This document shows positions 1 to 9,211 of a stretch of DNA of 64,000 bases, one piece after another; positions within the stretch are counted from its first letter, which is position 1, and each line of letters opens with the position of its first letter. A model generated the notes under the pieces. It searched no databases and was not told the DNA's origin. It saw nothing but the letters and a program-made list of their open reading frames with translations. The position numbers were made by a program, and so were the translations under genes. Source of the DNA: Euzebyella saccharophila (lineage in GTDB: Bacteria; Bacteroidota; Bacteroidia; Flavobacteriales; Flavobacteriaceae); assembly GCF_014855495.1 (NCBI RefSeq), contig NZ_JACYFJ010000002.1, positions 744,001 through 808,000 of the forward strand, written 5' to 3'.

Positions 1-833
1 TCTGCAACACTTTGATTGAATAAAAAATTGAAGGCCTCTTGTAGCTTCTTTTCATAAATACCGCTCTTAAATGCCAATTCTTTAACGGTGTGTGGTTTGT
101 GTATGTTACTGGAGATATAGGAGCATAACTTGATTACCCTTTCTAATTCAACATCTCTAATACCTATTTTTTCTTCCGTAGAAAAAGAATTGTCATGATC
201 ATCTAATTGTGCGGCCAACGTACCATACGTAGCAGATTCGGTTATTAATTTCCCCGCTAGATCGGTACGCTTGTTTTCTATCAGTATTTTAGCATGCCTA
301 CCAATAGGATTTTTTAAGCCTCCAATGAACCTGTAAGAGTCGCCATGCTCCATTTTAAGCACAATATCCTTCATTACAGTTCTAATGTTACCCTTTAATT
401 TTAGTTTGTTGGAATTAATATCTTCCCGTAAAATAACAATCACAGATAGCTTCAATCGCACTTTAGCGGGTAGCTTTAAAAGATGTTCTTCATGCTCTGA
501 GGTCAAGCTTATAAGATTTCTACCCTCAGATATTGTTTTCAAACTATCATCGCCGTTATAGCTATGGGAATAGCTACCTTCCAGACAAAATATTAGATAA
601 AGAGGGGAATATTCGTTTTTGGTAAGGGAAAGGACCAGCTCATTTGCCAGTTCTAGGTTATAGGTTCTAACCAAAAGTCCTGGGAAAAGTTCATATAAAT
701 TGATGTAGCCCTTGCCGTTCTTATTATTTAGGATTAAAGATGATGCCCCAACCCCTTCTTTAAATGTAGCACCCAATTCTACGGACAATTTCCGTAGATG
801 ATCCATAGGGCTCTCTTCATTTATTCTTAACAT
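1..833 (-). CDS. AraC-family transcriptional regulator (partial, C-terminus beyond window)
   Basis: The open frame runs from an ATG at 833 off the left edge, about 277 residues. The N-terminal half is a cupin-like sensor region with a segment reading YLIFCLEGSYSH. The last visible part, KELAFKSGIYEKKLQEAFNF, is the first helix-turn-helix of an AraC/XylS DNA-binding domain; the second one lies off the window. It has the same architecture as the divergent gene at 1106, whose matching segment reads LKFLYCLEGKLFH, so the two look like paralogues. The ligand and targets are unknown. The family is clear; the gene is incomplete here. Confidence 0.85.
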   Translation of the reverse strand, partial: MLRINEESPMDHLRKLSVELGATFKEGVGASSLILNNKNGKGYINLYELFPGLLVRTYNLELANELVLSLTKNEYSPLYLIFCLEGSYSHSYNGDDSLKTISEGRNLISLTSEHEEHLLKLPAKVRLKLSVIVILREDINSNKLKLKGNIRTVMKDIVLKMEHGDSYRFIGGLKNPIGRHAKILIENKRTDLAGKLITESATYGTLAAQLDDHDNSFSTEEKIGIRDVELERVIKLCSYISSNIHKPHTVKELAFKSGIYEKKLQEAFNFLFNQSVA

Positions 834-953
834 TCAAATCAAATTAATTCCGTAAAATAAAGACAAATGTTAAAATTGAAATAACAAAATTCATCTAAAT
901 CCTAACAATTATGGCATAATTGCCAGCAAGCACTAAGAATTAAATGGTGTTTT

Positions 954-961
954 TATCTTTG
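954..961 (+). promoter_or_regulatory. possible -7 promoter element
   Basis: TATCTTTG matches the Bacteroidota -7 consensus TAnnTTTG exactly. It lies in the 272-bp gap between two divergent AraC-type genes, about 145 bp upstream of the plus-strand one. No convincing -33 TTTG was found at the usual spacing, so the call is tentative. Confidence 0.3.
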
Positions 962-1105
962 TTTTGCTCCAAATTTCACTATTGCAATACAAGTTTTAAT
1001 CTATATATCCCACTAATGACCGTTTATAACACTGCAAATTTATTTAAAAACTGAATTAGTTATATTAGTAACAATAATTAAAGTTTTGCCAGCCAACCCT
1101 ATCCT

Positions 1106-2155
1106 ATGAAAAGTATTAGCGTGCAATCATTGCCTTTAAGACAGGTCATACAAAACCTCTCAAAACAACTGGGAACATCCTATATAGATCGATGTGAAGA
1201 ATATATTCTAAAATTGCCCCCTGAAATTGGCAAGGGAGAAATTAGAGGAATTAATTTTAATGGTGGTCTGGGAATACTTCTCTATGACTGTTTATTTAAT
1301 GAAGATTTGGAAATCAAATTTGTCGTAAATGAAATTCACCCTTTGAAGTTTCTTTATTGTCTTGAAGGTAAATTGTTCCACAGATTTGAAAACGAAAATA
1401 CGCAACACGAAATTGAACAATATCAAGAAGCCATAGTTGCGAGTGAACGAAACAATGGACATGTTCTACAGTTCAAAAAGAATATTAAAACCAAAATCTA
1501 CAGTTTAGAAATTGCAAGGGAGTCTTTTATAAGAAAAATAGATTGTGATTTAAAAAACGTGGGAAGCAATCTTTACGATTTATTTAACGATGTAAAAGCC
1601 ATAAATGCCTTCTATCATAATGGATTTTACAGTCTTCAACTTGCAAGTATCTTCAAGGAAATGGAAAATTTTAAAGAAGAAAACTTTATCCGTAAGTTAT
1701 TCCTTGAGGGAAAAGCCTATGAGGTGTTGACCAAACAAATACAACTATATCTAGATGATCAAAAAGGGAATAACAATACGCTTTTACTGAGACGGTCAGA
1801 AGTTAAACAGATTGAGATAACCGCCAAACATATAGAACAAAATTTATCCAATTTAAGCTCCATTCAAGAAATAGCGTCAGAAGTAGGATTAAATGTCAAC
1901 AAACTGCAAGAAGGCTTTAGGTATCTTTTTGGTACTACGGTCAAAGAGTTCATTAAGGAAAAACGATATTCAAAAATACAAGAACTTTTAGTGAACACGG
2001 ATTTACAGATCTCCGAAATTTCCGACTTAGTTGGGATTTCAAGTAAAAGCTACATCTCAAAAATCTTTAAAGAACGTACAGGAATGACTCCCCAAGAGTT
2101 TAGAGTTGACTATAAGGAGGCCCTTTCCAGTAAAATAAGGACTATTAGAGAATAG
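1106..2155 (+). CDS. AraC-family transcriptional regulator
   Basis: This 349-residue cytoplasmic regulator has a poorly conserved N-terminal sensor region (about 1-230) and a C-terminal AraC/XylS domain (about 235-340). Both helix-turn-helix units are visible: SIQEIASEVGLNVNKLQEGF, then ISEISDLVGISSKSYISKIF. The family signature end, ERTGMTPQEFR, is also present. The ATG start fits the domain length, and no signal peptide or membrane segment is seen. It is divergent from a paralogue ending at 833 and probably shares a control region with it. Target genes and ligand cannot be deduced. Confidence 0.85.
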   Translation: MKSISVQSLPLRQVIQNLSKQLGTSYIDRCEEYILKLPPEIGKGEIRGINFNGGLGILLYDCLFNEDLEIKFVVNEIHPLKFLYCLEGKLFHRFENENTQHEIEQYQEAIVASERNNGHVLQFKKNIKTKIYSLEIARESFIRKIDCDLKNVGSNLYDLFNDVKAINAFYHNGFYSLQLASIFKEMENFKEENFIRKLFLEGKAYEVLTKQIQLYLDDQKGNNNTLLLRRSEVKQIEITAKHIEQNLSNLSSIQEIASEVGLNVNKLQEGFRYLFGTTVKEFIKEKRYSKIQELLVNTDLQISEISDLVGISSKSYISKIFKERTGMTPQEFRVDYKEALSSKIRTIRE

Positions 2156-2211
2156 TTACAAGAAATGAGGAAGCAATCTGTGAGTAAATACCAAGGGAGA
2201 AATAGGAGCTG

Positions 2212-2316
2212 TTAATAGCTTATATACAACGCAAAACACAGCACACCAGTAAGAAGTGCTACAATCAATAAGTTATACGATTTTCTTTTTTTAACAATTT
2301 TCTTCAATTTAGACAT
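2212..2316 (-). CDS. small single-span membrane protein (hypothetical)
   Basis: A 34-codon frame with an ATG start has a strongly basic N-terminus (MSKLKKIVKKRK) followed by one hydrophobic helix (LLIVALLTGVLCFALYI). That layout fits a small inner-membrane protein with a cytoplasmic basic end. I do not recognise the family. The gene is short, and support comes only from its composition and intact frame. Confidence 0.35.
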   Translation of the reverse strand: MSKLKKIVKKRKSYNLLIVALLTGVLCFALYISY

Positions 2317-2477
2317 AACTTTCGTGCATTTATGGTTTCACTTGCCACTAATCTATCATAGTGTAACAAAAGTTGATTGTTGAAAAGTAAAATCTTTTGA
2401 CTCTATTTAAAATCCTTTTTAAATTTTCATTAATTGATTTCAGAAAGAAGCATTTGAAGTCATTATAGAACACAGAA

Positions 2478-2569
2478 TATAAAATCTCTAATTGAGTAAA
2501 AAACCATCTGTTTTTCAACAAATTAAGCTAGTTACTTAAGAATGTTTGCAATTAACTAGAGATTTTATA
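2478..2569. repeat. 13-bp perfect inverted repeat with 66-nt loop
   Basis: TATAAAATCTCTA at 2478-2490 is the exact reverse complement of 2557-2569. It lies just downstream of the stop of the histidine kinase gene read on the minus strand. It could be a weak transcription end or the trace of a small mobile insertion. The loop shows no coding signal. Confidence 0.4.
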
Positions 2570-2614
2570 TAGCTCACTATTTTTGCCTGTATTCACTTTT
2601 TTAAGTACTAATTT

Positions 2615-5140
2615 CTACAAGGTACCTAATGGTAAATATAACGTAAAGACTGACCCATGACCCTCTACAGATGTAGCTTTAATAATACCATTGTGGGCAT
2701 GAACAATCTTCTTTACAATAGCCAATCCTATTCCCGTACCACCATATTTTGTTCGATCATGTGTCCTCTGAAAGACCTCGAAAATTTTTGCCTCCATCCC
2801 TTTGGGAAATCCAATACCATTATCCTTAATTTTAATTTTGACATAGGGAATCCCGTTTTTAAGTCCTTCCAGTTCCTTTTCTCCTCCCGCCAATACTTCT
2901 GACGTAATGTCTATTACAGGAGCTTGACCTTCCTTTGAAAACTTAAGCGCATTCCCTATTAAATTGTCAAAGACCTGTCTTAGTTGAAAAGGTATCCCTA
3001 CTATAGTGGGTAATTTATCTCTTTGAATCAATGCTCCCAAAGATTCAATATACTCGGAACGGTCTTCCAATATAAATTGAAGCATAGTATCCAAATCTAC
3101 ATTTTCAAGCTTGTAGTCCTCATTATCAGCTTTGGAAAAAGTTAAGAGATCATTTATCAAATTACGCATCCTCTTTGCAGATTCTGTAATTTTATGAAAA
3201 TATGTCTTTCCTTTTGACGATAGATTATTTCCATCATGGTCAATAATCCTAGAGGTGAACATCTGTATTTTCCGTAAAGGTTCCTGCAAATCATGACTGG
3301 ATACGTAAGCGAATGATTCCAGCTCATCATTGGCTTTTTCCAGTTGTTCAATAGAATTTTTTAAATCTATATTGGCCTTATTAAGCATACTTGTGCGTTG
3401 CTCCACTTGCTTTTCCAACTCCTTGGAAAAGTTGATAAGTTTTTCCTTAGCTAGAAATTCATTGGTAACATCCGTTACTGTTATCATGACACCAAAGACC
3501 GTTCCATCCATTTCTCGTAATGGTAGGTATACATAATTAACGTAGAAGACATTTTCAACACCATTTTTTACGACCACGGCCTTGGAATCATAATCTTTAA
3601 CGGTCTCACCCGTACTTATTACCTCTTTTAAAATATTGATATATTTTTGACCCTCCAACTCAGGAAATACCTCAACCAACTTTTTACCGGCAACTTCTTT
3701 CCAAGATTTGTCCCAAAAATGCTTCAGCATTTTATGGTTTGCCATTTCAATTACCAAGTCTTGCCCCCTAAATATCGCCTTTGCTACCGGTGATTGTAAG
3801 ACAAGGTTCTTGAATTGATTTTCCTTTTCGTTCAATATTCTTTGAGATACCACGTAATCGGTAATCTCATTGGCAATCAGCATAATCTCAAAATCCTCCT
3901 TAGAGCTTATTTTGGTGGGATGAAGAATAAAATTGAAATAGGCATGAACAATACTTCCCTGCCTTTTAAGAGGTAAATAGAATTCCTTTCCCACCACCGC
4001 TTTTTCATTTTTGAAAACATCATCAAATAGCGGTTTTATTCGTTCCGTCAAGTCTGGAAAAACTTCGTAAAGTTTCCTTCCTATTAACTCCTCAGAAAGT
4101 TTATCTACGATATTTAAGAAAGTGGGATTCGCCATTTCAACCAGTATATCATCCCCCTTGAACATAGCAATTCCCACAGGAGCATTACGTACAATATTTT
4201 CAAACCTTTCTTTTTCAAATTTTATCTGGAGATTTGCGGTTCTAAGTTGTTCGGCAGATTTCTCTTGTTCGGTAACGTCTTGCAATGTACCGTTAAAACG
4301 GTAGGCTTCCCCTGCACTATCAAACCAAGCACGACCTAAGGCCCTAACAATTTTTATCTCATGGTTTTTTTCGTTTTTAATCCTGTAGATGATATCGTAT
4401 TTTCCATTGTTATTCCCGTCCAATGCATTCTGAATACTTTTTTCCACACGTTTCCTGTCCTCTGGAAGTATTGCATTTAAGGCAATTGCGAGATCAATTT
4501 CGCTATTTATAGAAATTCCAAACCAATTTTTTAGCCTTTGGTTGCCATGAAATTTACCGGTCCTTGGGTTATAGTCCCAAGTACCCAATTCTGCAGCATC
4601 CACCGCAAACTTCAACAAATCTTCACTTTCCTCTAACCGTTGTAAGCTCAAAACCGCTTGAGTAGTCTCCGTGCAGGTGACCAACACGCCAGAAACCTGT
4701 TCATCATCTCCCATTAGTGCACTATAGCTAAACGTCCAATAGACATTTTCTAACCGCCCGTTTCTATATATTGGTATAAGCTGGTTCTCTCTCCAAATGG
4801 GTTTACCGGAAGTTATGACCTGCATCAACATAGGTTCAATGGTTTCCCAAATTTCAGGATAGGCCAATGCTGCTTTTTCACCCAAAATTCTGGGATGTTT
4901 GCCATCTGTGCCAAGAATAGGTTTATAGGAATCATTGTAAAAGCAAAACAAGTCTTCTCCCCAGAATATTAACGAAGGAAAAGCGGTTTTGAGCATATTA
5001 TTCAAGGAAATTTTGAAGGCAACGGGCCAAATTTCTGGGGTTCCCAATGGGTGATCACTCCAATCTTTATCGCAAATGAGCCCACTCATTTCACCTCCAC
5101 CCCTCAAAAATGATGGGGTCATTCCTTCTTTACCGTGCAT
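2615..5140 (-). CDS. multi-PAS sensor histidine kinase
   Basis: This 841-residue protein has no signal peptide or obvious membrane span, so it is probably a soluble sensor. Four PAS-type regions come first, at about 30-160, 175-295, 310-430 and 440-565. The first is the type that starts with a conserved HPLGTPEIWP segment. A coiled coil (about 570-610) leads into a HisKA domain with SHDLQEPLRKIQ, where H is the phospho-acceptor, and then a HATPase domain with N box DNLIGNALKFS and G boxes DNGIGFP and GGTGIGLAIVKK. No response regulator lies next to it, so it is an orphan kinase. PAS regions of this type often sense light, redox state or small molecules; which applies here is unknown. Confidence 0.9.
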   Translation of the reverse strand: MHGKEGMTPSFLRGGGEMSGLICDKDWSDHPLGTPEIWPVAFKISLNNMLKTAFPSLIFWGEDLFCFYNDSYKPILGTDGKHPRILGEKAALAYPEIWETIEPMLMQVITSGKPIWRENQLIPIYRNGRLENVYWTFSYSALMGDDEQVSGVLVTCTETTQAVLSLQRLEESEDLLKFAVDAAELGTWDYNPRTGKFHGNQRLKNWFGISINSEIDLAIALNAILPEDRKRVEKSIQNALDGNNNGKYDIIYRIKNEKNHEIKIVRALGRAWFDSAGEAYRFNGTLQDVTEQEKSAEQLRTANLQIKFEKERFENIVRNAPVGIAMFKGDDILVEMANPTFLNIVDKLSEELIGRKLYEVFPDLTERIKPLFDDVFKNEKAVVGKEFYLPLKRQGSIVHAYFNFILHPTKISSKEDFEIMLIANEITDYVVSQRILNEKENQFKNLVLQSPVAKAIFRGQDLVIEMANHKMLKHFWDKSWKEVAGKKLVEVFPELEGQKYINILKEVISTGETVKDYDSKAVVVKNGVENVFYVNYVYLPLREMDGTVFGVMITVTDVTNEFLAKEKLINFSKELEKQVEQRTSMLNKANIDLKNSIEQLEKANDELESFAYVSSHDLQEPLRKIQMFTSRIIDHDGNNLSSKGKTYFHKITESAKRMRNLINDLLTFSKADNEDYKLENVDLDTMLQFILEDRSEYIESLGALIQRDKLPTIVGIPFQLRQVFDNLIGNALKFSKEGQAPVIDITSEVLAGGEKELEGLKNGIPYVKIKIKDNGIGFPKGMEAKIFEVFQRTHDRTKYGGTGIGLAIVKKIVHAHNGIIKATSVEGHGSVFTLYLPLGTL

Positions 5141-5676
5141 CCTTCAGTGGATTTAGAATAAAATTGATAGCTTATTGAACTTTACACCTATTACCATAAA
5201 ACTAACTTTAGAAAACCTAGGGAATATCTTTTATGCAAGCGTAAAAAATTTTCAAATAAAGATTACTCTTTTTTCATCCGCAAGTAATCTCTCAACTAAA
5301 TTATCGATTTAAAGTAACCACATATTACTTCTTTACCATTGTTAGTTATTCAGAAGCTAAAACAAAATCTTTAGAATAAAAAATGCCCCTCACCCCAATA
5401 AACCAAATTCAAAGGATTTAAATTATTGACCTAAAACGAAACAATTCCTAAAGGGCCAATTTATGTAATTTGAGTACATCCTCGCTCTAAATAGAAGTAT
5501 ATTTTTGTCTCCATATTTTTAAATCTAACTCAAATTTTGCATACCTAGAAAAAATCACGATAATAAAGATTTCACCCTCTTTGTCACTGCCATTAAATCA
5601 GACAATAATTTTTGCAATTAGAATACCACACCCAGAAAAACACCCCTAAAATTGTATCCTAAACAAATTTCCCCCA
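5141..5676. other. intergenic region without recognised gene
   Basis: About 535 bp of AT-rich DNA between the divergent kinase gene and a small plus-strand frame. No RNA gene, strong hairpin or coding frame with family resemblance was seen. It must contain the kinase promoter. Confidence 0.5.
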
Positions 5677-5895
5677 TTGTCAAGAGATAGCTATTCTTAT
5701 TTCCTATTAATATTCGCAATTCCAATTATTGTTTCCATACTCAACATTTGCATGACTTTGAATTTCGCTAATTGGCTTACCGAATATGGACTATCCATCA
5801 TGACAACTTTATTTTGCCTGTTAGTTTTATTAATCATAGGAAAGACCCTTATTAAGCTTTGCGGGATACGTATTCCTAATAAGTCTATAAAATAA
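5677..5895 (+). CDS. small two-span membrane protein (hypothetical)
   Basis: A 72-codon frame with a TTG start encodes two hydrophobic helices, about residues 8-28 and 38-60, joined by a short polar loop (NFANWLTEYG), and ends with a basic tail. The pattern fits a small inner-membrane protein. The family is not recognised and no ATG begins the full frame, so either the start or the whole call may be wrong. Confidence 0.3.
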   Translation: MSRDSYSYFLLIFAIPIIVSILNICMTLNFANWLTEYGLSIMTTLFCLLVLLIIGKTLIKLCGIRIPNKSIK

Positions 5896-6108
5896 TTTAA
5901 AGAAGACGATTTTTTTATTTCTTAATTCTTACTAGAATGATGTTTAAATTTTGATTAAAACCCATTTAATCTTAAGAAAAGGATGTTTTAGTAAAATAAT
6001 TTTTTGATGTATAGCATTCTCTTTTAAAATTGAATGGACTACTATTTTTTTCTGTTTCGTTAATCAATAATGTCATAGCGTTATATCTTACCGTAAAATA
6101 AAGCCAAA

Positions 6109-6480
6109 ATGACAAAAACGGATGTACTGGATAAAGAATTGAGCAATGCCTATGCGTTGACCAAGCAAATAAACAATCTCTTTGAAAACTTCGATCATAC
6201 ATTCCTTGATAAAAGGACGAAATTGACATTGACCGCCTATCTTGATTGGAATCAAAAATATGAAAAGAGCTTTTCTGAAAGTTTAAGGGAATTGGGAATA
6301 AATCCAGGGAATACAATTGATTCCGTTGCAAAGGAAATGCTTGATAACATAAGTGAATTGGATAACGAAAAACTTAGCAAGAGTGTAAAAAATCTTTCTT
6401 TCAAATTATGTCTGAATCGTTTATTGTCATACCATAAAGCCAATATGGAAAATATTCAAGAATTGCTGAAAAATCAATAA
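6109..6480 (+). CDS. hypothetical helical protein
   Basis: A 123-residue protein rich in K, N, L and E, predicted by eye to be almost entirely alpha-helical, with no signal peptide or membrane span. It starts at an ATG preceded by an A-rich leader typical of Bacteroidota. I do not recognise the family; a small four-helix-bundle protein is the most I can say. Its neighbours are small membrane proteins, an AI-2E-family permease and an MscS channel, which gives a loose envelope-stress context. Confidence 0.6.
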   Translation: MTKTDVLDKELSNAYALTKQINNLFENFDHTFLDKRTKLTLTAYLDWNQKYEKSFSESLRELGINPGNTIDSVAKEMLDNISELDNEKLSKSVKNLSFKLCLNRLLSYHKANMENIQELLKNQ

Positions 6481-6567
6481 TATTTCAAATCTTTTTGTTC
6501 GGCCTTATTATCTACGCTAGATTATAACTCAATATATTCTGTTGAAGCTAAAATTTTAAAACTTAAG

Positions 6568-6596
6568 CTGGAACGGTGGACCAAGCACCATTCCAG
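6568..6596 (-). terminator. Rho-independent terminator of the small DUF5670-type gene
   Basis: An 11-bp stem with one G-T mismatch (arms 6568-6578 and 6586-6596) is followed on the minus strand by a T-rich run. It begins 10 bp downstream of the stop of the lmo0937-type gene. Confidence 0.7.
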
Positions 6597-6606
6597 CCAT
6601 TCCATG

Positions 6607-6762
6607 CTAAATCTTTCTTCCGCTTACCAAGTTGTAAATCAACAAGACTACGGCAATTACCAAAATTGCGTGAATAATGTTACCAACATCTGGTAACAAA
6701 GTAAAACCCAGTAACCAAGCTACGACCAGTACCACGATGATAATCCATAATGTACTTTTCAT
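6607..6762 (-). CDS. lmo0937-family (DUF5670) small membrane protein
   Basis: A 51-residue protein starting at ATG 6762. It has two hydrophobic helices: LWIIIVVLVVAWLLGF, then IIHAILVIAVVLLIYNLV. Between them is the short G-N-containing turn (PDVGN) typical of the lmo0937 family of tiny membrane proteins, and the protein ends in SGRKI. Its function is not known in any organism; members often lie among general stress genes. Here it lies upstream of nothing on its own strand and has its own terminator, so it is a single-gene unit. The frame is intact and the family pattern is good. Confidence 0.75.
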   Translation of the reverse strand: MKSTLWIIIVVLVVAWLLGFTLLPDVGNIIHAILVIAVVLLIYNLVSGRKI

Positions 6763-6861
6763 AATTTATGTGTTTTTATTGATTAGGTCGACAAATTACA
6801 TAATGGAGTTAGGTACAGATAACTTAATCAGAGACATAAATGACTCTTACGGATTTTTTTA

Positions 6862-7881
6862 TTAAACTCCTATTCTGACAGATTTACGATAAATGCGTTG
6901 CATAATGACCAACATACTCAGAACAATGGGACCTATGACCACTCCAACGATTCCAAACAGGGGTATACCAACTAGTACTCCAATTAGGGTTTGTAGGGGA
7001 TGAATGTTGTCATAATGTTTGAGGAACATCATTCTTATCAGATTATCCACAGTGGAAACTACCAAAATTCCGTATAGTAGAACTCCCCACGCCGCATCAT
7101 CATTATTGGAGCCAAGTAGCAATAAAAAAAGTGGAATGAAATCCAAAGCACTACCAATAAAGGGCACCAAAGATGCAAAGCCCACTATTAGGGACCAAAA
7201 TAACACATCCTCCACCCCTAAAAAGTAGAAGCCGACAGCTGCTACAATGGCTTGGGTAAAAGCTGTTATGGGAATTCCTATAAAATTAGATCGGATTTTC
7301 CGCCGTATGGGTACAGCAACTCTCTTAATATCCTTATTTGAAAAAGGTAGATAGTCAGTATATCTCCGGTTTTTATCAGCTTTAAAAAGCAACATGTAAT
7401 AGAGAGAACTTACCATTAAAAGTAAAGCAATGGCAGTGGTCAAAATATTATCTGCTAACATACCGGAGCCTTCCATCATGTATGAGGATACAACCTCTGG
7501 TTCAAAGCCCCATTGAAAATCACGGCCTATATATTTTTTAACTATGAACATCAATTTATCCATAGCATTGGATATGGCCCAAGTACCATCCATTACCTTG
7601 TCCATCTTTTGCCAAATCAATAATAGAAGGACCGTGGGAGGCACACAAACAGCTAAAATTGTAAGCATTGTTAGCAAAACTGCCGCCCATCTTGGACCTA
7701 TGCCTTTTTCCAGCAATTCTTCCATCCTACATTCCAAATGGACATAAAAGATAACTGAGGCCATTAACCCCGGCAGGTAGGGAGATAGTTGCCAGAGAAT
7801 GAAAACCAGCAGCACAATAGTCAAGGATAAAAGAAAAAATTGTTTTAACAACTTTGGTTTTAAGATTGGCATTTTAAGCAT
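6862..7881 (-). CDS. AI-2E family transporter (PerM/UPF0118)
   Basis: A 339-residue integral membrane protein with about eight helices. It shows the family pattern: two N-terminal helices, a soluble segment around residues 85-150, and a C-terminal membrane half. Conserved pieces include LVPFIGSALDFIP, STVDNLIRM and HPLQTLIGVLVGIPLFGIVG. Despite the family name, most members are not shown to export autoinducer-2; some act as ion or proton antiporters. The start at ATG 7881 fits; a second ATG three codons in is possible. It is followed by a small stress-type membrane gene and preceded by an MscS channel on the same strand. Confidence 0.85.
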   Translation of the reverse strand: MLKMPILKPKLLKQFFLLSLTIVLLVFILWQLSPYLPGLMASVIFYVHLECRMEELLEKGIGPRWAAVLLTMLTILAVCVPPTVLLLLIWQKMDKVMDGTWAISNAMDKLMFIVKKYIGRDFQWGFEPEVVSSYMMEGSGMLADNILTTAIALLLMVSSLYYMLLFKADKNRRYTDYLPFSNKDIKRVAVPIRRKIRSNFIGIPITAFTQAIVAAVGFYFLGVEDVLFWSLIVGFASLVPFIGSALDFIPLFLLLLGSNNDDAAWGVLLYGILVVSTVDNLIRMMFLKHYDNIHPLQTLIGVLVGIPLFGIVGVVIGPIVLSMLVIMQRIYRKSVRIGV

Positions 7882-7996
7882 TACAGGTACTGAGGTAAAC
7901 TAGTTCTTAATTATATTTTGAAATTCTATTTAGCCGTAATAAATAGCACAAATGATATTTAAGACGCTTTTTATTAATACTTGGGAAAATTATCAG

Positions 7997-8884
7997 TTAG
8001 ACAGGAGTATTCTTTTGAGGGCTAATTTTTACGGGAAATTCCTTCTCACCCCCATAAAGCTTGATTTCCTGAATATCAGCTGGCATATAATAACCAGCTT
8101 CTTCTAGAGCCTCTTTGACATTTCTCACTACGTTTCCCTTGGTAATCAACGCCATTCTTCTAAAATCTTTGGTATCTACCCAAAAAAACACTTTAAGATT
8201 TACCGTGCTAGTTGCAAGTTCATCTTCGATAACGAAATTCTCATGTTCCTCGTCTTCGATTACATTTGGTTCTTTTCGCAGCGCCCTGAGTACGGTGGCT
8301 TTGGCCCCGTCAATATTGTCTTCATAAGCTATACCTATTGTAAAAGTCCAGCGAAAAAACCCATCCTCGGTATAGTTGGTAACGGGTTTAGTCAAGACGT
8401 CACTATTAGGAATATAGACATCTTTACCATCAAAAGTTTTAAGTTTTGTATACCTAAACTCTAGAGCTTTCACCTTACCAAAATTATCATCGATTTGTAC
8501 CGTATCGTTTATGTCGAAAGGTCTACCGAAAGCCATAATAATTCCTGCAATAAAATTTTGCCCAATATCTTTAAAGGCAAAACCTAGTACCACGGCACTA
8601 GCCCCAGCCGCTGTAAGAATACCTGTTGCAATGGAACCCAGACCGGAAACCTCGAGTGCCAACATTATGGCAATAATAACTGAAACATATTTTATGGCTT
8701 GCCCTAAAAATTTGCTCATCAATGGGTCGCCAGTTTTAACCGACAATCTTCTTTTTACGAACATTCCTATCCAAGACCCAATCAAAACTCCAAGAATGAT
8801 TATTAATATTCCAATTCCTATTCCGGGCAATCGGCCTATAAAATCATTATAATATCTAAGCAAAGCCTCAGATATAGTTGTCAT
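7997..8884 (-). CDS. mscS: small-conductance mechanosensitive channel, MscS family
   Basis: This inner-membrane channel opens under membrane tension and releases solutes during osmotic downshock. About 295 residues are predicted from ATG 8884, which I prefer to an in-frame ATG nine codons upstream because it places the first helix normally. Three helices are seen. The third is the pore helix, with the Gly/Ala-rich pattern around TGILTAAGASAVVLGFAFKD. It is followed by the MscS beta domain with FGRPFDINDTVQIDD and VYIPNSDVLTKPVTNY. The length is typical of the short MscS type. It is the last chromosomal gene before the island boundary and is transcribed away from it. Confidence 0.9.
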   Translation of the reverse strand: MTTISEALLRYYNDFIGRLPGIGIGILIIILGVLIGSWIGMFVKRRLSVKTGDPLMSKFLGQAIKYVSVIIAIMLALEVSGLGSIATGILTAAGASAVVLGFAFKDIGQNFIAGIIMAFGRPFDINDTVQIDDNFGKVKALEFRYTKLKTFDGKDVYIPNSDVLTKPVTNYTEDGFFRWTFTIGIAYEDNIDGAKATVLRALRKEPNVIEDEEHENFVIEDELATSTVNLKVFFWVDTKDFRRMALITKGNVVRNVKEALEEAGYYMPADIQEIKLYGGEKEFPVKISPQKNTPV

Positions 8885-9136
8885 GTTATTATTGATTAGT
8901 AAGACCACCATTCCATTTTTTTTGAAGTAATGTATAAAAGGAATGAATTTTGTAATAACGCTAACTACTTTTAAATTGACCCCATTAGAATTATGACTCT
9001 TTTGGTAACTCTAAAAGTTGGTGTTAGGCACATATGAAGACCAATCGACTTTTTGAAATATAAGAAAAGATAGGTTCAACCCTTTTGTATAAAATGGTAG
9101 GACTTCCAATCATCCTAATAAATCATAGGTTACTAC

Positions 9137-9176
9137 CAAAAAACAAAAACCTGCTAACCAAAAGATTAACAGGTTT
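9137..9176 (-). terminator. stranded terminator, probably the original tRNA-Pro terminator
   Basis: An 11-bp stem with one mismatch (arms 9147-9157 and 9166-9176) is followed on the minus strand by a long T run. No minus-strand gene lies directly upstream of it, and the island operon has its own terminator at 9641. It begins 22 bp beyond the left copy of the tRNA 3'-end repeat, which is where a tRNA terminator would sit before the island inserted. Confidence 0.75.
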
Positions 9177-9197
9177 CATACTAATTGTATGTTGAAA

Positions 9198-9211
9198 TGT
9201 CGGGATGACAG
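9198..9211. repeat. attachment site, distal end (core direct repeat)
   Basis: TGTCGGGATGACAG is identical to the sequence at the 3' end of tRNA-Pro at 56483-56496, in the same orientation. No further tRNA sequence follows on either side, as expected for the distal copy of a tRNA-targeted integration. Confidence 0.8.

Noticed and set aside
6862-7881. Autoinducer-2 exporter
   Set aside because: The family name is misleading; nothing here ties this permease to quorum sensing.
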